Assembly (NCBI GenBank): GCA_013285425.1
Contig: CP053447.1
Coordinates: forward strand, 1,246,001-1,310,000
Length of the DNA stretch: 64,000 bases
Source: Ignavibacteriota bacterium
GTDB taxonomy: Bacteria; Bacteroidota; Ignavibacteria; Ignavibacteriales; Ignavibacteriaceae
Direction of reading: 5' to 3'
The position numbers and the translations under genes are program-made. This document shows positions 19,154 to 26,726 of the stretch, piece after piece (position 1 is the first letter of the stretch; each line of letters starts with the position of its first letter). The notes beneath the pieces were generated by a model that saw nothing but the letters and a program-made list of their open reading frames with translations, made no database searches and was not told where the DNA came from.

Positions 19154-21502
19154 TTGCTTACACCGGAACAACAAGCCAGACAAAACATCGACAAACAACT
19201 TTCTCAAGCTGGTTGGATTTTACAGGATTTAAAAAACTTTAACCCTTCAGCCGGACTTGGAATTGCTGTTCAAGAATATCCGACCGAATCCGGTTCTGCT
19301 GATTATATTCTTTTCGTTGATAGAAAACCGGTTGGTGTTATTGAAGCAAAAAAAGAAGGTCACACACTAAGCCAGGTTCACGACCAAACTTCGCGTTACT
19401 CTGCTGATAATTTGAAATATATTCGCAAGGATGAAATCCTTCCTTTTCAATATGAATCTACAGGAACGGAAACTTTATTTACAGATGCACGAGATCCTTC
19501 ACCAAGACAAAGAGAAATATTTCATTTCCATAAACCTGAAACTTTATTCAATTGGTTGAAGCAGGAAAATACTCTTCGTTCGCGATTAAGAAATTTACCT
19601 TCGCTTGGTTCAACAGGATTGCGGGTTTGTCAATTTAATGCGATAATAAATCTTGAAGAATCTTTTGCTGAAAATAAACCGCGTGCACTTGTGCAGATGG
19701 CTACTGGTGCAGGAAAAACATTTACAGCGATTACTTCTGTTTATCGTTTGCTGAAGTTTGCGAAAGCAAAAAAGATTTTATTCCTGGTTGATACACGAAA
19801 TCTTGGTAAACAGGCAGAACAGGAATTCCGGGCATATAAACCAAACGATGATAAACGACTTTTTCCTGAGCTTTATACTATTCAAAGATTGCAAACAAAC
19901 TTTATTGACCCTTCTGCACAGGTTTGTATAAGTACTATTCAGAGAATGTATTCAATCCTTAAAGGAAAAGAACTCGATGAATCGCTTGAAGATGAACCAC
20001 TTCACAATGTTTTTGAAAAGATGACATCTTTCCGTACACAGGATGGAACTGAAAAGATGTCATCTTTACCTGTAGCATATAATACAAATGTTCCGATTGA
20101 AACTTTTGATTTTATAATTATTGATGAATGTCACCGTTCAATCTATAATCTCTGGAAACAGGTGCTTGATTATTTTGATGCATTTATGATTGGACTAACA
20201 GCAACTCCCGATAAACGAACTTATGCTTTCTTCCACGAAAATGTCGTAAGCGAATACACACTAAAACAGTCTATAGCCGATAAAGTAAATGTTGGTTATG
20301 ATGTTTATACGATAGAAACAGAAATAACAAAAGATGGGGCAACTATCAAAGCAAAGCAGTATGTTGATTTACGAAATAAAATGACACGAAAAAAAGAATG
20401 GAAGCAGCTTGATGATGAAGTTAAATATGAAGGCAGCCAGCTTGACAGGGATGTTGTTAATCCAAGTACGATAAGAAATATTATCAGGGAATATAAAAGA
20501 GTTTTAAAAGAAGAATTCTTTCCTGAAAGAGATGAAGGGTTTGAAGTTCCGAAAACTTTAATCTTTGCAAAGACTGACAGTCACGCAGAAGATATTGTTC
20601 ATATTGTCCGCGAAGAATTTGGTGAAGGAAATGAATTTTGCAAAAAAATTACTTATAAATCTGAAGAAGATCCCGAAACTACTCTTCAAAGGTTCAGGAC
20701 GGATTATAATCCGCGTATCGCTGTTACCGTTGATATGATTGCAACCGGAACAGATGTAAAACCGATCGAAGTGCTAATTTTTATGCGTGATGTACGTTCA
20801 CGAAATTATTTTCAGCAGATGATTGGAAGGGGAACACGTTCATTCACAAAGGATGAGCTTGTAAAGGTTACACCCGGTGCAAAACTTAATAAGGAAAGAT
20901 TTTATGTTATTGATGCGGTTGGTGTATTTAAATCTGTTAAAGTTGATTATCCGGTAGTTGATAAAAAACCTTCCGTTACGCTAAAAGATTTAATGAAAAT
21001 GGTAATCCTTCAGCCGGATGAAGATAACTGCACCTCGCTTGCAGCACGTTTGCTGAGATTGGATAAACAGATCTCTGATGCTGACAGGGAAAAATTTAAA
21101 CAGCTTGCTGATGGAAAGGATATTAACGAAATAGCAAGTAGTCTCGTTAATATTTATGATCCCGATTACCAATTAGAAATTGTAGGACAGATTAGTAATC
21201 TGCCCACTGATGAAGAACCGACAGAAGAACAAATTCAAGCCGCCATTGAGCCAATCATCCAATCAAGCATTCGACCTTTTGATAATCCGAAGCTGAGAGA
21301 TTTCATTGAAACAGTCCGGCAGAAAATTTACCAGGTAATTGACGAAACAAATCCGGATAGAATTATTCACTCCGGTTTTGATACAACTGCAAAAGAAAAT
21401 GCAGATGAGATAATTAATAACTTCCGGAAATTTATTGATGAGAATAAAGATGAGATTATTGCATTAAAAGATTCTTTATGGGCAAAAGATGACATCTTTT
21501 AA
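19154..21502 (+). CDS. hsdR: Type I restriction enzyme HsdR, motor and nuclease part (C-terminus split off)
   Basis: HsdR is the ATP-driven translocase and nuclease of type I restriction complexes. This 782-residue part starts at TTG. It has the PD-(D/E)xK nuclease core (D50, E64, K66), the Walker A ATGAGKT (184-189), DECH at 324-327, the GLTATPDKRT motif III region, an AVTVDMIATGTD helicase motif and GRGTRSF (motif VI). Residues 289-305 are a peptide encoded by a 51-nt palindromic element lying in the variable linker before DECH. The frame ends inside a second palindrome at 21484-21517. The C-terminal domain continues in another frame from 21489. Removing exactly 34 bases would give one 925-residue EcoEI-like HsdR. 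Activity of the split form is unknown. Confidence 0.93.
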   Translation: MLTPEQQARQNIDKQLSQAGWILQDLKNFNPSAGLGIAVQEYPTESGSADYILFVDRKPVGVIEAKKEGHTLSQVHDQTSRYSADNLKYIRKDEILPFQYESTGTETLFTDARDPSPRQREIFHFHKPETLFNWLKQENTLRSRLRNLPSLGSTGLRVCQFNAIINLEESFAENKPRALVQMATGAGKTFTAITSVYRLLKFAKAKKILFLVDTRNLGKQAEQEFRAYKPNDDKRLFPELYTIQRLQTNFIDPSAQVCISTIQRMYSILKGKELDESLEDEPLHNVFEKMTSFRTQDGTEKMSSLPVAYNTNVPIETFDFIIIDECHRSIYNLWKQVLDYFDAFMIGLTATPDKRTYAFFHENVVSEYTLKQSIADKVNVGYDVYTIETEITKDGATIKAKQYVDLRNKMTRKKEWKQLDDEVKYEGSQLDRDVVNPSTIRNIIREYKRVLKEEFFPERDEGFEVPKTLIFAKTDSHAEDIVHIVREEFGEGNEFCKKITYKSEEDPETTLQRFRTDYNPRIAVTVDMIATGTDVKPIEVLIFMRDVRSRNYFQQMIGRGTRSFTKDELVKVTPGAKLNKERFYVIDAVGVFKSVKVDYPVVDKKPSVTLKDLMKMVILQPDEDNCTSLAARLLRLDKQISDADREKFKQLADGKDINEIASSLVNIYDPDYQLEIVGQISNLPTDEEPTEEQIQAAIEPIIQSSIRPFDNPKLRDFIETVRQKIYQVIDETNPDRIIHSGFDTTAKENADEIINNFRKFIDENKDEIIALKDSLWAKDDIF
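20017..20067 (+). repeat. In-frame 51-nt palindromic element inside hsdR
   Basis: AAAGATGACATCTTT (20017-20031) and AAAGATGTCATCTTT (20053-20067) are reverse complements of each other, and each is itself a near-palindrome around one central base. They enclose 21 bases. The 51-nt length equals 17 codons and the element is read through as part of HsdR (residues 289-305). The same arms recur, without the spacer, at 21484-21517. Confidence 0.8.
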
Positions 21503-21517
21503 AAAGATGTCATCTTT
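21484..21517 (+). repeat. 34-nt palindromic element that splits hsdR
   Basis: Two 17-nt arms, AAAAGATGACATCTTTT and AAAAAGATGTCATCTTT, lie head to head and form a near-perfect 34-nt inverted repeat. The junction supplies the TAA that ends the upstream hsdR frame, and the left arm supplies the ATG of the downstream frame. Deleting bases 21484-21517 joins codon 777 (as GCG) to the downstream AAC in frame. Confidence 0.82.
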
Positions 21518-21965
21518 GAACTACAATATGATAAAAGAACTCCGCGATGCATTAATGTCTCCACCGTATTTTCTAACTGTTGAACAAATCTGGCGTGCTT
21601 ATGAAAAAACAAAGCCAAAGCGGGTAAAACACCGAACAACTATTGGAATACTAACTGATATTATTTCTCTCATAAGATTTGAGCTTGGTATAGATAACAC
21701 ACTTGAACAATACAGCGAAATGATTAACCGCAGATTTAAAGAATGGATCTTTAAACGAAACGCCGGACCTGTGCAGTTTACCGAAGAGCAGATGGAATGG
21801 CTGAGAATGATTAAAGACCATATTATCTCTTCTGTGAGAATGGAAGTTGATGATTTTGATCGTACACCTTTCGACAGGGAAGGTGGTCTTGGAAAATTTC
21901 ATCAATTATTCGGATCAGGTTATGAGAAGCTGCTGGAGGAAATAAATAAGGAATTAGCAGCTTAA
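21489..21965 (+). CDS. HsdR C-terminal domain (EcoEI_R_C type), detached
   Basis: This 158-residue frame encodes what is normally the end of EcoEI-type HsdR proteins, the domain that docks on the HsdMS methylase. Recognisable blocks are NMIKELRDALMSPPYFLTVE, LTDIISLIRFELGIDN, the RFTEEQMEWLRMIKDHI-like region, DDFDRTPFDREGGLGKFHQLFG and a final LLEEINKELAA. The first ten residues (MTSFKKMSSL) come from the palindromic insertion. It overlaps the larger hsdR frame by 14 bases. It could be translated by coupling and supply the domain in trans, or it may be a remnant. It is not an independent gene family. hsdS starts 23 bases later. Confidence 0.85.
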   Translation: MTSFKKMSSLNYNMIKELRDALMSPPYFLTVEQIWRAYEKTKPKRVKHRTTIGILTDIISLIRFELGIDNTLEQYSEMINRRFKEWIFKRNAGPVQFTEEQMEWLRMIKDHIISSVRMEVDDFDRTPFDREGGLGKFHQLFGSGYEKLLEEINKELAA

Positions 21966-21976
21966 ATGAATGAAGA

Positions 21977-22056
21977 AATAGAACACAGATGACGCAGATC
22001 GAACGGATTAACACAGATAAAATCAGCGGAGATCAGCCTGATCAGTTGAATCAGCG
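21977..22056 (+). repeat. GAT-phased repeat at the start of hsdS
   Basis: From GAACACAGATGACGCAGAT onward, the trinucleotide GAT recurs at steps of mostly 9-10 bases through the first 20 codons of hsdS and ends just before the first target-recognition domain. A related tract opening GAACACGGATTTAACTGAT lies in an intergenic region at 41441. A third related tract is in the middle of hsdS. It contributes the first residues of the predicted HsdS protein. Confidence 0.65.
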
Positions 22057-23419
22057 TTCTATTCCTGAGCACTGGTCCTGGGTTAAACTTGGTGATATCT
22101 CTGCTAAAATTACTAAAGGTAGTACTCCTACAAGTTATAAGTTTCAATATCAATCTTCAGGCGTCAAATTCATTAGAACTGAAAATATTGATAGTGAAGG
22201 TAAAGTTTTTGGAATAACTAAATTTATCAATGACGAAGCGAATAACTTTCTAAAGAGGTCACAACTTAAAGAAAAGGATATATTATTCTCCATAGCAGGT
22301 ACGATTGGTAGAGTTGGAGTTGTAAGTAAGAATGACATACCAGCAAATACGAATCAGGCACTCGCCATAATAAGATTAATTAATAGTAACGTTCTTCATC
22401 CTTTTATCTATTATTATTTAACATCTCCAATTGTCCAATCAATTGCTCAAAAAAGAATTGCTGGAGTAGGTCGTGCCAATATTTCATTAATCGATGTTTC
22501 GGCGTTTCAAATCCCACTCCCGCCACTCGCCGAACAGAAAAAAATTGTTGAGAAGATTGAAGAGCTTTTCAGCGGATTGGATAGCGGTGTTGCTTCTCTT
22601 AAAAAAGCAAAAGAACAAATTAAACTTTACAGGCAGAGTGTGCTGGCTGCTGCGTTCAGTGGACGTCTGCACCAGGATTCCACAGATTCACGGATTGACA
22701 AGATTAAAGAAAAAAAATCAGCCAAATCAAAAAATCCTGTTAATTCTAATCCTGATAATCAAAATCCAGAAAATCCTTTAATCCCGGCTAATCCCGGTTC
22801 AGACAATTTACCTGTCGGCTGGAAATGGGTGAAGTTGGGGGAAGTGAGTTTGAAAATTGGAGATGTTGACCACAAGATGCCTAAATCTGTTGAGAATGGT
22901 AAATATCCATATTTGTCAACCAAAGATTTAACTGATGACTTCAAAATAAATTTTGATAATGCGAAGCGTATCTCTGAAAATGATTTTCATCAACTTTCAA
23001 AAAAAATAAAACCTGAAAGAGGTGATATAATTTTCTCAAGATATGGAACGATCGGGAGAAATGTCTTAGTAGAAACCGATATCGATTTTCTTGTTTCTTA
23101 TTCTTGTGCAATTATCAAGCCCGATTCTAAAATGATTACATCTAAGTATTTGTACCTTTATACGCTTTCACCGCTGATAAAATCCGAAATTAAAAAATAC
23201 ACTGTTCAAACTACCCAAGCTAATGTCGGCATTTCCTCAATCAATAATTTTATTGTTCCATTACCCTCGAAAGAAATACAACAGCAAATCGTTTTAGAAA
23301 TAGAAAAGCGATTTTCAGAGGCAGACAATCTTGAAAAAGCGATTGATGATTCTCTGGCTAAATCAGAGCTGCTAAGACAAAGCATTTTGAGTCAGGCGTT
23401 TAGCGGGAAACTTGTTTGA
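21989..23419 (+). CDS. hsdS: Type I restriction-modification specificity subunit HsdS
   Basis: HsdS selects the bipartite DNA target for the type I complex. The 476-residue protein has two target-recognition domains. The first spans about residues 25-195 (opening HWSWVKLGDISAKITKG, closing LPPLAEQKKIVEKIEELFS), and the second about 270-465 (opening GWKWVKLGEVSLKIGD, closing LPSKEIQQQIVLEIEKRFS). Each is followed by a coiled-coil helix ending in SVLAAAFSGRL or SILSQAFSGKL, the conserved repeats that pair with HsdM. The N-terminal 20 residues and the linker at about 228-268 come from GAT/AATCC-phased repeats instead of normal HsdS sequence. Both recognition domains look intact. Fragment-like frames on either strand here are shadows. 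Confidence 0.93.
   Translation: MTQIERINTDKISGDQPDQLNQRSIPEHWSWVKLGDISAKITKGSTPTSYKFQYQSSGVKFIRTENIDSEGKVFGITKFINDEANNFLKRSQLKEKDILFSIAGTIGRVGVVSKNDIPANTNQALAIIRLINSNVLHPFIYYYLTSPIVQSIAQKRIAGVGRANISLIDVSAFQIPLPPLAEQKKIVEKIEELFSGLDSGVASLKKAKEQIKLYRQSVLAAAFSGRLHQDSTDSRIDKIKEKKSAKSKNPVNSNPDNQNPENPLIPANPGSDNLPVGWKWVKLGEVSLKIGDVDHKMPKSVENGKYPYLSTKDLTDDFKINFDNAKRISENDFHQLSKKIKPERGDIIFSRYGTIGRNVLVETDIDFLVSYSCAIIKPDSKMITSKYLYLYTLSPLIKSEIKKYTVQTTQANVGISSINNFIVPLPSKEIQQQIVLEIEKRFSEADNLEKAIDDSLAKSELLRQSILSQAFSGKLV
22667..22800 (+). repeat. Phased repeat between the two HsdS recognition domains
   Basis: This tract begins with GAT spaced by 7-9 bases (GATTCCACAGATTCACGGAT). It turns into AATCC spaced at 6-18 bases (AATCCTGTTAATTCTAATCC and onward to AATCCCGGTTCAG). 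It encodes a low-complexity Asn/Pro/Lys/Ser linker exactly between the first coiled coil and the second recognition domain. It belongs to the same style of repeat as 21977-22056 and 41441-41490. Confidence 0.6.
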
Positions 23420-23443
23420 GTTAATGAATAATTTATAATTAAT

Positions 23444-23459
23444 AATGAATAATTAATAA
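23444..23459 (+). repeat. Left inverted repeat of the four-helix-bundle gene
   Basis: AATGAATAATTAATAA here is the exact reverse complement of bases 23826-23841. The pair encloses the 23472-23825 gene and little else. A second degenerate copy of the motif (TTAATGAATAATTTATAATT) lies at 23421-23440. Confidence 0.7.
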
Positions 23460-23471
23460 TGAAGAATTGAA

Positions 23472-23825
23472 ATGAAGAGGGAAAATACGATTCAAGTTAA
23501 GAGTTATCAATTTGCTTTGAGAGTAGTTAAGCTTTATAAGTATTTGATCGAATCCAAAAAGGAATTTGTATTGTCAAAACAAATATTAAGAAGTGGAACT
23601 AGTATTGGTGCTAATGTTGAAGAAGCTATAGGCGGTCAATCAAAAGCAGATTTTATTGCAAAGCTCCAAATTGCTCTGAAAGAATCAAGAGAAACTCATT
23701 ATTGGATCAGATTACTTATCGATAGCAAATTTCTTGATAAAAGATCAGATGAATCAATTTTAATTGATTGCGAAGAAATATTAAAATTACTCAATTCAAT
23801 TTTGAAATCATCTAAATCAAAATAA
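23472..23825 (+). CDS. Four-helix-bundle protein (23S rRNA intervening-sequence type, S23 family)
   Basis: This 117-residue protein is all helical. It shows the family pattern: an opening YQFALRVVKLYKYLIESKKEF helix, QILRSGTSIGANVEEAIGGQSKADFIAKLQIALKE-type second and third helices with the conserved SIGANVEEA, and a closing ETHYWIRLLIDSKFL helix. The family was first seen inside intervening sequences of 23S rRNA genes and is now known as free-standing copies in many Bacteroidota. The molecular role is not established. It is bounded by perfect 16-nt inverted repeats and sits between hsdS and fic, so it looks like a separate cassette that entered the restriction locus. The family call is firm. 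Confidence 0.88.
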   Translation: MKRENTIQVKSYQFALRVVKLYKYLIESKKEFVLSKQILRSGTSIGANVEEAIGGQSKADFIAKLQIALKESRETHYWIRLLIDSKFLDKRSDESILIDCEEILKLLNSILKSSKSK

Positions 23826-23841
23826 TTATTAATTATTCATT
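23826..23841 (-). repeat. Right inverted repeat of the four-helix-bundle gene
   Basis: TTATTAATTATTCATT is the exact reverse complement of 23444-23459 and begins immediately after the stop codon. A degenerate continuation (CTTAATTCTTAATTA) follows to about 23857. Confidence 0.7.
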
Positions 23842-23938
23842 CTTAATTCTTAATTAAAATTACCTTTGGTTAATTTTAGGGAAAAGCGTTAAATTAAAAT
23901 AAGCAAAAAGCTAATTTTAAGTAAAACAGAGATAATTA

Positions 23939-24028
23939 ATGAAAATCGAAGATTTCAAAGCTGGACACTCCCGGCAGGAATACAAATATAAAAAGCTTTA
24001 TACCAAATAAAAAATAAACCACGAATGG
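23939..24028 (+). pseudogene. Frameshifted 5' end of the fic gene
   Basis: ATG 23939 opens a frame reading MKIEDFKAGHSRQEYKYKK and ends at TAA 24008, which is in the same frame as the GTG start of fic at 24029. Fic proteins of this subfamily, as I recall them, normally continue as YKSF.PN.INH.WVW. That peptide is obtained here by reading the A5 run (23990-23994) as A4 and the A6 run (24009-24014) as A4 or A7. The region is therefore the original N-terminus with compensating A-run indels. Sequence error is possible. Confidence 0.6.
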
Positions 24029-25087
24029 GTGTGGAGCGATGCTAAGATAAACTCACTGCTATCGGAGGCAAATTTAAGTCTTGGCAATCTGAATGCATTC
24101 TCGCTTTATGTTCCTGATGTAGATGTTTTTATCAGAATGCATCTTGTGAAAGAAGCAACTCAGTCCAGCAGGATAGAGGGAACGAGAACGGAAATGGAAG
24201 AAGCATTATTAAAAGATGATGATATTCAACCGGAAAAAAGAGACGACTGGAGAGAAGTGCAGAATTATATTGAAGCAATGAACTACTCAATCTCAAAATT
24301 AAAAACACTGCCTGTTTCGACACGAATGTTAAAAGAGTCTCACAAAATTTTAATGCAGGGTGTAAGAGGAGAAAGTAAAACTCCCGGTGAATTCAGAACG
24401 AGTCAAAACTGGATTGGCGGCGCTTCTATTAATGACGCAATTTTTGTACCCCCGCCGCACACACAGGTTAATGAGCTAATGGGAGATCTGGAAAATTTTA
24501 TTCACAATGAAAATATAAATGTACCTCCATTGATAAAGACAGCTATCTGTCATTATCAGTTCGAAACAATTCACCCATTTATTGATGGTAATGGAAGAAT
24601 CGGAAGATTGCTGATTACGTTACAATTAGTTGGATCAGGCGTGCTATCGAAACCGACTCTCTATCTTTCTGATTATTTTGAAAAGCATAGAACAATTTAT
24701 TATGATAATCTGAATATGGTAAGAGTTAAGAACAATCTGGTTCACTGGATAAAATTCTTTCTTGTTGCAGTTATTGAAACAAGTAAGAGAGGAACAGAAA
24801 CATTTCAGGAAATATTGAAATTAAACGATAAGATTGAGAATGAGAAAATTATAAAGCTCGGCAAGAAGATTCCGAATGCAAAACAGCTAATAAATAAACT
24901 TTATTCAAGTCCGATAATTAATTCTTATGACGTAACAGAATTTCTTAAAATTACACCGGCGACAGCAAATTCTTTAATTCAGGATTTTGTTAATCTCGGC
25001 ATCCTTAAAGAGATTACCGGCGGGAAAAGATATCGGTTATTCAGCTTTGAAGAATACCTGAAACTTTTTACTAAAAATAATTTATAA
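24029..25087 (+). CDS. Fic-domain protein, N-terminally inhibited class, with winged-helix C-terminus
   Basis: This 352-residue protein has the canonical Fic active site HPFIDGNGRIGR at 182-193 with the catalytic H182, so it should transfer AMP or a related group to a target protein. An inhibitory helix of the (S/T)xxxE(G/N) type, SSRIEG at 46-51, lies upstream of the domain (class II). The N-terminal Fic_N-like region and a C-terminal winged-helix segment (about 285-345) match the common Fic/DUF4172-like architecture near restriction loci. The start used is GTG; a natural start at 23939 is cut off by a stop. It lies between hsdS and hsdM. Whether it regulates restriction or is a separate toxin-like module is unknown. 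Confidence 0.88.
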   Translation: MWSDAKINSLLSEANLSLGNLNAFSLYVPDVDVFIRMHLVKEATQSSRIEGTRTEMEEALLKDDDIQPEKRDDWREVQNYIEAMNYSISKLKTLPVSTRMLKESHKILMQGVRGESKTPGEFRTSQNWIGGASINDAIFVPPPHTQVNELMGDLENFIHNENINVPPLIKTAICHYQFETIHPFIDGNGRIGRLLITLQLVGSGVLSKPTLYLSDYFEKHRTIYYDNLNMVRVKNNLVHWIKFFLVAVIETSKRGTETFQEILKLNDKIENEKIIKLGKKIPNAKQLINKLYSSPIINSYDVTEFLKITPATANSLIQDFVNLGILKEITGGKRYRLFSFEEYLKLFTKNNL

Positions 25088-25101
25088 TTTGTAATTGAAA
25101 A

Positions 25102-25164
25102 ATGACAACAGCATCAATAGTTCAAAGAGTATGGAATTACTGTCATACGTTAAGAGATGATTAA
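25102..25164 (+). pseudogene. Remnant of a second hsdM 5' end (20 codons)
   Basis: ATG 25102 reads MTTASIVQRVWNYCHTLRDD and then stops at 25162. This is the usual beginning of HsdM proteins of this subfamily. It matches the region at 26727-26785 that precedes the intact hsdM body, with about 50 of 60 bases identical. In the last 27 bases all three differences are synonymous. It ends exactly where the second copy continues into GVSYGDYLEQL. It is therefore a truncated hsdM start, diverged from the one downstream. Confidence 0.75.
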
Positions 25165-25220
25165 ATTAATTCTAAAGTATATCCTCTTTTTAAATCTGGA
25201 TAAAAAAGCAAGTACAATTA

Positions 25221-26690
25221 ATGTCAATAGAACTCGTAAAATCATTATTAAAAAAGCGGGAAAGAATTAGGATAGAATTTAAAAGGGCTCAGAACTACAT
25301 ACCTGAAAATCTATTTGAAACTGTCTGTGCATTTTTAAATCGCGAAGGTGGTTCAATTCTTTTGGGAGTTGATAATGAAGGAAATGTAGCAGGGGTTGAT
25401 TCTTCTTCAGTTTCTCAGATGAAAGCAGATATTTCTTCTCTTTCGAACAACTCAACTAAATTAAATCCAACTTTCTTATTATTCCCATCCGAAGTAGAAA
25501 TTAAAGGGAGAAAGATCATTCATATTCAGGTTCCGGCAAGTTCGCAGGTTCATAAATGTAACGGAGTAATATTCGATAGAAGTTCGGATGGAGATTTCAG
25601 GGTTACAAATCCTGAAGGTATAGCTGAGATTTACAACCGTAAGCGGTCACACTTTACAGAAGGGAAAATTTATCCGCACTTACAACCGGGTGATTTTAAA
25701 GAAGGACTATTAGCAAAGGTCAGATACCTTATTAAAGACAATAAGCCAAATCATCCCTGGCTTGGATTGTCTGATGATGAGTTTTTTAGAACCTCAGGCT
25801 TGCTCAGGAGAGACTATCAAACTGGTGAAGAAGGATTTACTTTAGCAGCAGTATTATTACTCGGGAAAGATGAAGTAATAAAAGACGTTCTGCCTCATTT
25901 TAAAATCGATGCGTTAGTAAAAATTAAAGATTTAGACAGATACGATGATCGTTTAATTATCGAGTCAAATTTAATCGAAGCATACAATCAATTAATGGAT
26001 TTTGCAGCCAAACATCTTCCCGATAAATTTTACCTTGAAGGTGATACACGAATTAGTTTAAGAGAAAGAATATTCAGGGAGGTGATAGCAAATCTTATAG
26101 TTCATCGTGAATATACAAACGCACATTCTGCCTCGTTCATAATTTATAAGGATCGTGTAGAAATTCTCAATGCTAATAATCCAAACGGCAGTGGTCCCAT
26201 TTCAATCAGCAATTTTATCCCGTTTCCAAAGAATCCCATTATCTCAAAGTTTTTTGTTCAGATTGGCAGAGTGGATGAACTTGGTTCAGGTATTATTAAT
26301 GTCCATAAGTATCTTGAGTTTTATTCACCGGGTTCGAAAGCTCAATTTATTGAAGATTATCTTTTCAAAACTCTGATTCCGATTTCACTTATTAAGGATA
26401 GAAAAATTCCTGAACCGCACGATATAAATGAGCTTATAAATGACCTTGTAAATGATCTTGTAAGTGACCTTGTAAAGCAAAGACTGGTAAGAGAGATAAA
26501 ACTGCTTGAATCAGATAAATATAATTTAAAGAAGCTGTCAGTTGAATTAAAGGTTTCTGAGGCTACTGTTAAAAGAGACATGAAGTTTTTAAAGGAAAAA
26601 GAGCTTATTGAATTTGAGGGTTCACCTAAAAAAGGTTATTATAAATTGACTAAAAAAATTTTAGATAAAGTTAAATATAAAGCGGAATGA
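25221..26690 (+). CDS. AlbA_2 (Schlafen-type) ATP-binding protein with HATPase and winged-helix domains
   Basis: This 489-residue protein has an N-terminal AlbA_2 domain (about 10-130; IRIEFKRAQN, ETVCAFLNREGGSILLGVD, then VAGVD). A middle GHKL-type ATPase segment of the HATPase_c_4 family follows (about 275-350; RIFREVIANLIVHREY, VEILNANNPNG, then a DELGSGI region). A C-terminal winged helix (about 425-480) has the KLSVELKVSEATVKRDMKFL recognition part. These proteins are usually annotated as putative transcriptional regulators and are frequent in defence islands. Residues 403-418 are encoded by four tandem 12-bp units. It is inserted between a truncated and an intact hsdM start. Its target is unknown. 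Confidence 0.85.
   Translation: MSIELVKSLLKKRERIRIEFKRAQNYIPENLFETVCAFLNREGGSILLGVDNEGNVAGVDSSSVSQMKADISSLSNNSTKLNPTFLLFPSEVEIKGRKIIHIQVPASSQVHKCNGVIFDRSSDGDFRVTNPEGIAEIYNRKRSHFTEGKIYPHLQPGDFKEGLLAKVRYLIKDNKPNHPWLGLSDDEFFRTSGLLRRDYQTGEEGFTLAAVLLLGKDEVIKDVLPHFKIDALVKIKDLDRYDDRLIIESNLIEAYNQLMDFAAKHLPDKFYLEGDTRISLRERIFREVIANLIVHREYTNAHSASFIIYKDRVEILNANNPNGSGPISISNFIPFPKNPIISKFFVQIGRVDELGSGIINVHKYLEFYSPGSKAQFIEDYLFKTLIPISLIKDRKIPEPHDINELINDLVNDLVSDLVKQRLVREIKLLESDKYNLKKLSVELKVSEATVKRDMKFLKEKELIEFEGSPKKGYYKLTKKILDKVKYKAE
26427..26474 (+). repeat. Four tandem 12-bp units inside the AlbA_2 gene
   Basis: Four consecutive units of AATGACCTTGTA or close variants (AATGAGCTTATA, AATGACCTTGTA, AATGATCTTGTA, AGTGACCTTGTA) encode NELI-NDLV-NDLV-SDLV. 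Unit length is a multiple of three, so copy-number change would keep the frame. The tract links the ATPase and winged-helix parts. Confidence 0.85.
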
Positions 26691-26726
26691 TTTGCACTGT
26701 AAACTGCAATGTAAATAAAGGAAATT

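Noticed and set aside
19981..21520. CRISPR-like array from the repeated AAAGATG/CATCTTT arms
   Set aside because: Only two pairs, no regular spacers, and both are inside hsdR coding sequence; no array or cas gene is seen anywhere in the window.
22494..22781. Plus-strand 95-codon frame within hsdS
   Set aside because: It lies wholly inside hsdS in another frame and has a basic, low-complexity product; a shadow frame.
25162..26726. AlbA_2 gene as a simple insertion with a fresh 60-bp target duplication in hsdM
   Set aside because: The two flanking copies differ at about one base in six, with silent changes in the best-matching part, so they are not a recent duplication.
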